Assembly: GCA_031269465.1 (NCBI GenBank)
Contig: JAISZB010000020.1
Coordinates: forward strand, 1 to 32,775
Reading direction: 5' to 3'
Length of the DNA: 32,775 nucleotides
Source of the DNA: Clostridiales bacterium
Lineage (GTDB): Bacteria > Bacillota > Clostridia > Lachnospirales > WQUN01
Shown here: positions 32,081 through 32,775 of the stretch, one piece after another
Layout of the letters: the number at the start of each line of letters is the position of its first letter
Position numbering within the stretch: position 1 is the first letter of the stretch
Program-made: the position numbers and the translations under genes
Notes under the pieces: generated by a model
Databases searched by the model: none
Told to the model about the DNA's origin: nothing
Seen by the model: only the letters and a program-made list of their open reading frames with translations

Positions 32081-32775
32081 GTTATGCGGCGGATACCCCC
32101 GCCTTTAGGCATGGGGAGGAAGCCGCATGTCCTCCTTTTCAGTTAGGATGGCAGTTCTCCCGGACAAGAGGTTGAGCTTCCTGCAGCTGATTCCCGCAGA
32201 CAGCTTTGTTCCGTCCAACTTGCGAACGTCGAAGCTCCCGCTTGATCGCCTCCCGAAGATGAAGCCTTTGCGTCCGTCCGGCATTTGCACTCTGTCAAAC
32301 AGCTGAAAGCCAAATGCATATTTTGGAGATTGATTCAGCTTCCTCTTTCCGCCCTTGTTGATAGTAGCCTTATGGATCTGGCGATTGCGTTTTCTTACTG
32401 CCTTCTGCATATAAACTACATCCGATGGAACAGCCAGCGGACTCCCGCTGATGCATCTGGCATCTACAGCGTGATCTTTTTCCAATCCATTTCTGATTCT
32501 TGTGTTTTTAGCGGTATAGCCGTATGCCGTACCCGCATCCGCGTATTCTTCCTTCAGCCTGTTGTAGAAAGCCCAACGCATAATCCCCATGAATGCGGCG
32601 TCTCTGAAGGATTGCCCTCTCTTTAGGTTTAGCTTAAGCCTTCCCGCATGGTGTCGAAAGCGGCACCCCGGCAGCCGCTGTGGCAATCCTCGCATAATGC
32701 GGCTGGATTGTTCGGAGCGTCGCCCCCTACCTTGCGGCTTTCTATATGATGGACGTTCAGTATGCGGTTCTTGCA
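32081..32775 (-). mobile_element. IscB element, copy 2 (right part only)
   Basis: The right end GTTATGCGG... at 32081 and stem ATGCGGC/GCCGCAT (32084-32090, 32122-32128) match copy 1. The element runs past the window edge, so its omega RNA and left end are not visible. It is about as long in the shared part as copy 1 and only moderately diverged. Confidence 0.85.
32105..32775 (-). pseudogene. IscB, disrupted in the HNH domain (5' end outside window)
   Basis: The C-terminal 180 residues follow copy 1 closely (RLKLNLKRGQSFRDAAFMGI, LEKDHAVDARCISG, VFGFQ-like region, FIFGRR). At 32652-32691 copy 1's 20-base CATGGTAGTCATTGTGGCAA is replaced by a 40-base version with a GCGGC...GCCGC stem. This breaks the frame and converts CEDCHNDYHAG into CEDCHSGCRGA. 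Upstream, CKNRILNVHHIESRKVGGDAP is still readable to the window end. RuvC-III H and D are intact but the HNH is destroyed, so no functional nuclease can be made. Confidence 0.85.

Overview
Host and general character. The window has no rRNA or tRNA and no core metabolic operon, so the host can only be guessed. It reads as an accessory region of an anaerobic, probably gut- or rumen-type bacterium of the Clostridia or Synergistota kind. The basis is the CD1110-like VirB4, PrgI and MobA-type relaxase remnants of a Firmicutes-style conjugative element, plus an HbpS/GlcG protein, AAA-ATPase/DUF1703 and Rpn families, IS1595, ISL3 and IS3 relics, and IscB. Many mobile and defence genes are broken by 1-nt indels or in-frame stops. 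Several large genes are fully open, so decay looks real and selective rather than a sequencing artefact.

Layout. 0-5.7 kb: a partial NYN-domain nuclease; a CRISPR mini-array (3 repeats, two 41-nt spacers) with its own promoter; a RelB/YafQ toxin-antitoxin pair whose toxin is frameshifted by a 5-bp duplication; a decayed type III CRISPR RAMP gene with a small downstream gene and a terminator; an intact HbpS/GlcG gene; a MITE; and the C-terminal remnant of a relaxase. 5.8-15.1 kb: four long, intact, co-directional minus-strand genes. They encode a coiled-coil/membrane protein with a possible degenerate FtsK-like C-terminus, a small WXG/LXG-like protein, a soluble FtsK/SpoIIIE ATPase, and a 974-residue protein that shares the small protein's N-terminus and carries three hydrophobic modules. 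The first gene has a near-consensus sigma-A promoter. This locus is the best candidate for an undescribed system: it looks like a minimal type VII-like translocation machine with its own substrate or effector. An ISL3 relic lies inside it.

15.2-20.8 kb: tandem tyrosine-recombinase relics, one fused to an Rpn C-terminus; a tandem duplication of about 0.75 kb; an IS1595-family element with an exact 8-bp target duplication inside duplication copy 1; and an intact IscB element with a structured omega RNA. 20.8-24.9 kb: an intact AAA/PD-(D/E)XK protein whose last codons lie in the IscB element, an IS1595-type MITE, hairpin repeats, and an intact M23 peptidase with two peptidoglycan-binding domains. 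25-32.8 kb: a gene graveyard holding an IS3 relic, a second AAA/DUF1703 pseudogene, VirB4 and PrgI pseudogenes (PrgI split by a MITE with a TA duplication), an AbrB/PIN toxin-antitoxin relic fused to ISL3 sequence, a CrtC/lipocalin-like gene fragment cut by a second IscB element, and that element's HNH-disrupted IscB at the window end.

How it works together. Only the FtsK locus, the NYN gene, the RelB antitoxin, the 95-aa gene, HbpS/GlcG, one AAA/PD-(D/E)XK gene, the M23 peptidase and IscB copy 1 look translatable. Four TA-flanked MITEs of about 130 bp and several shorter derivatives punctuate the decayed tracts.
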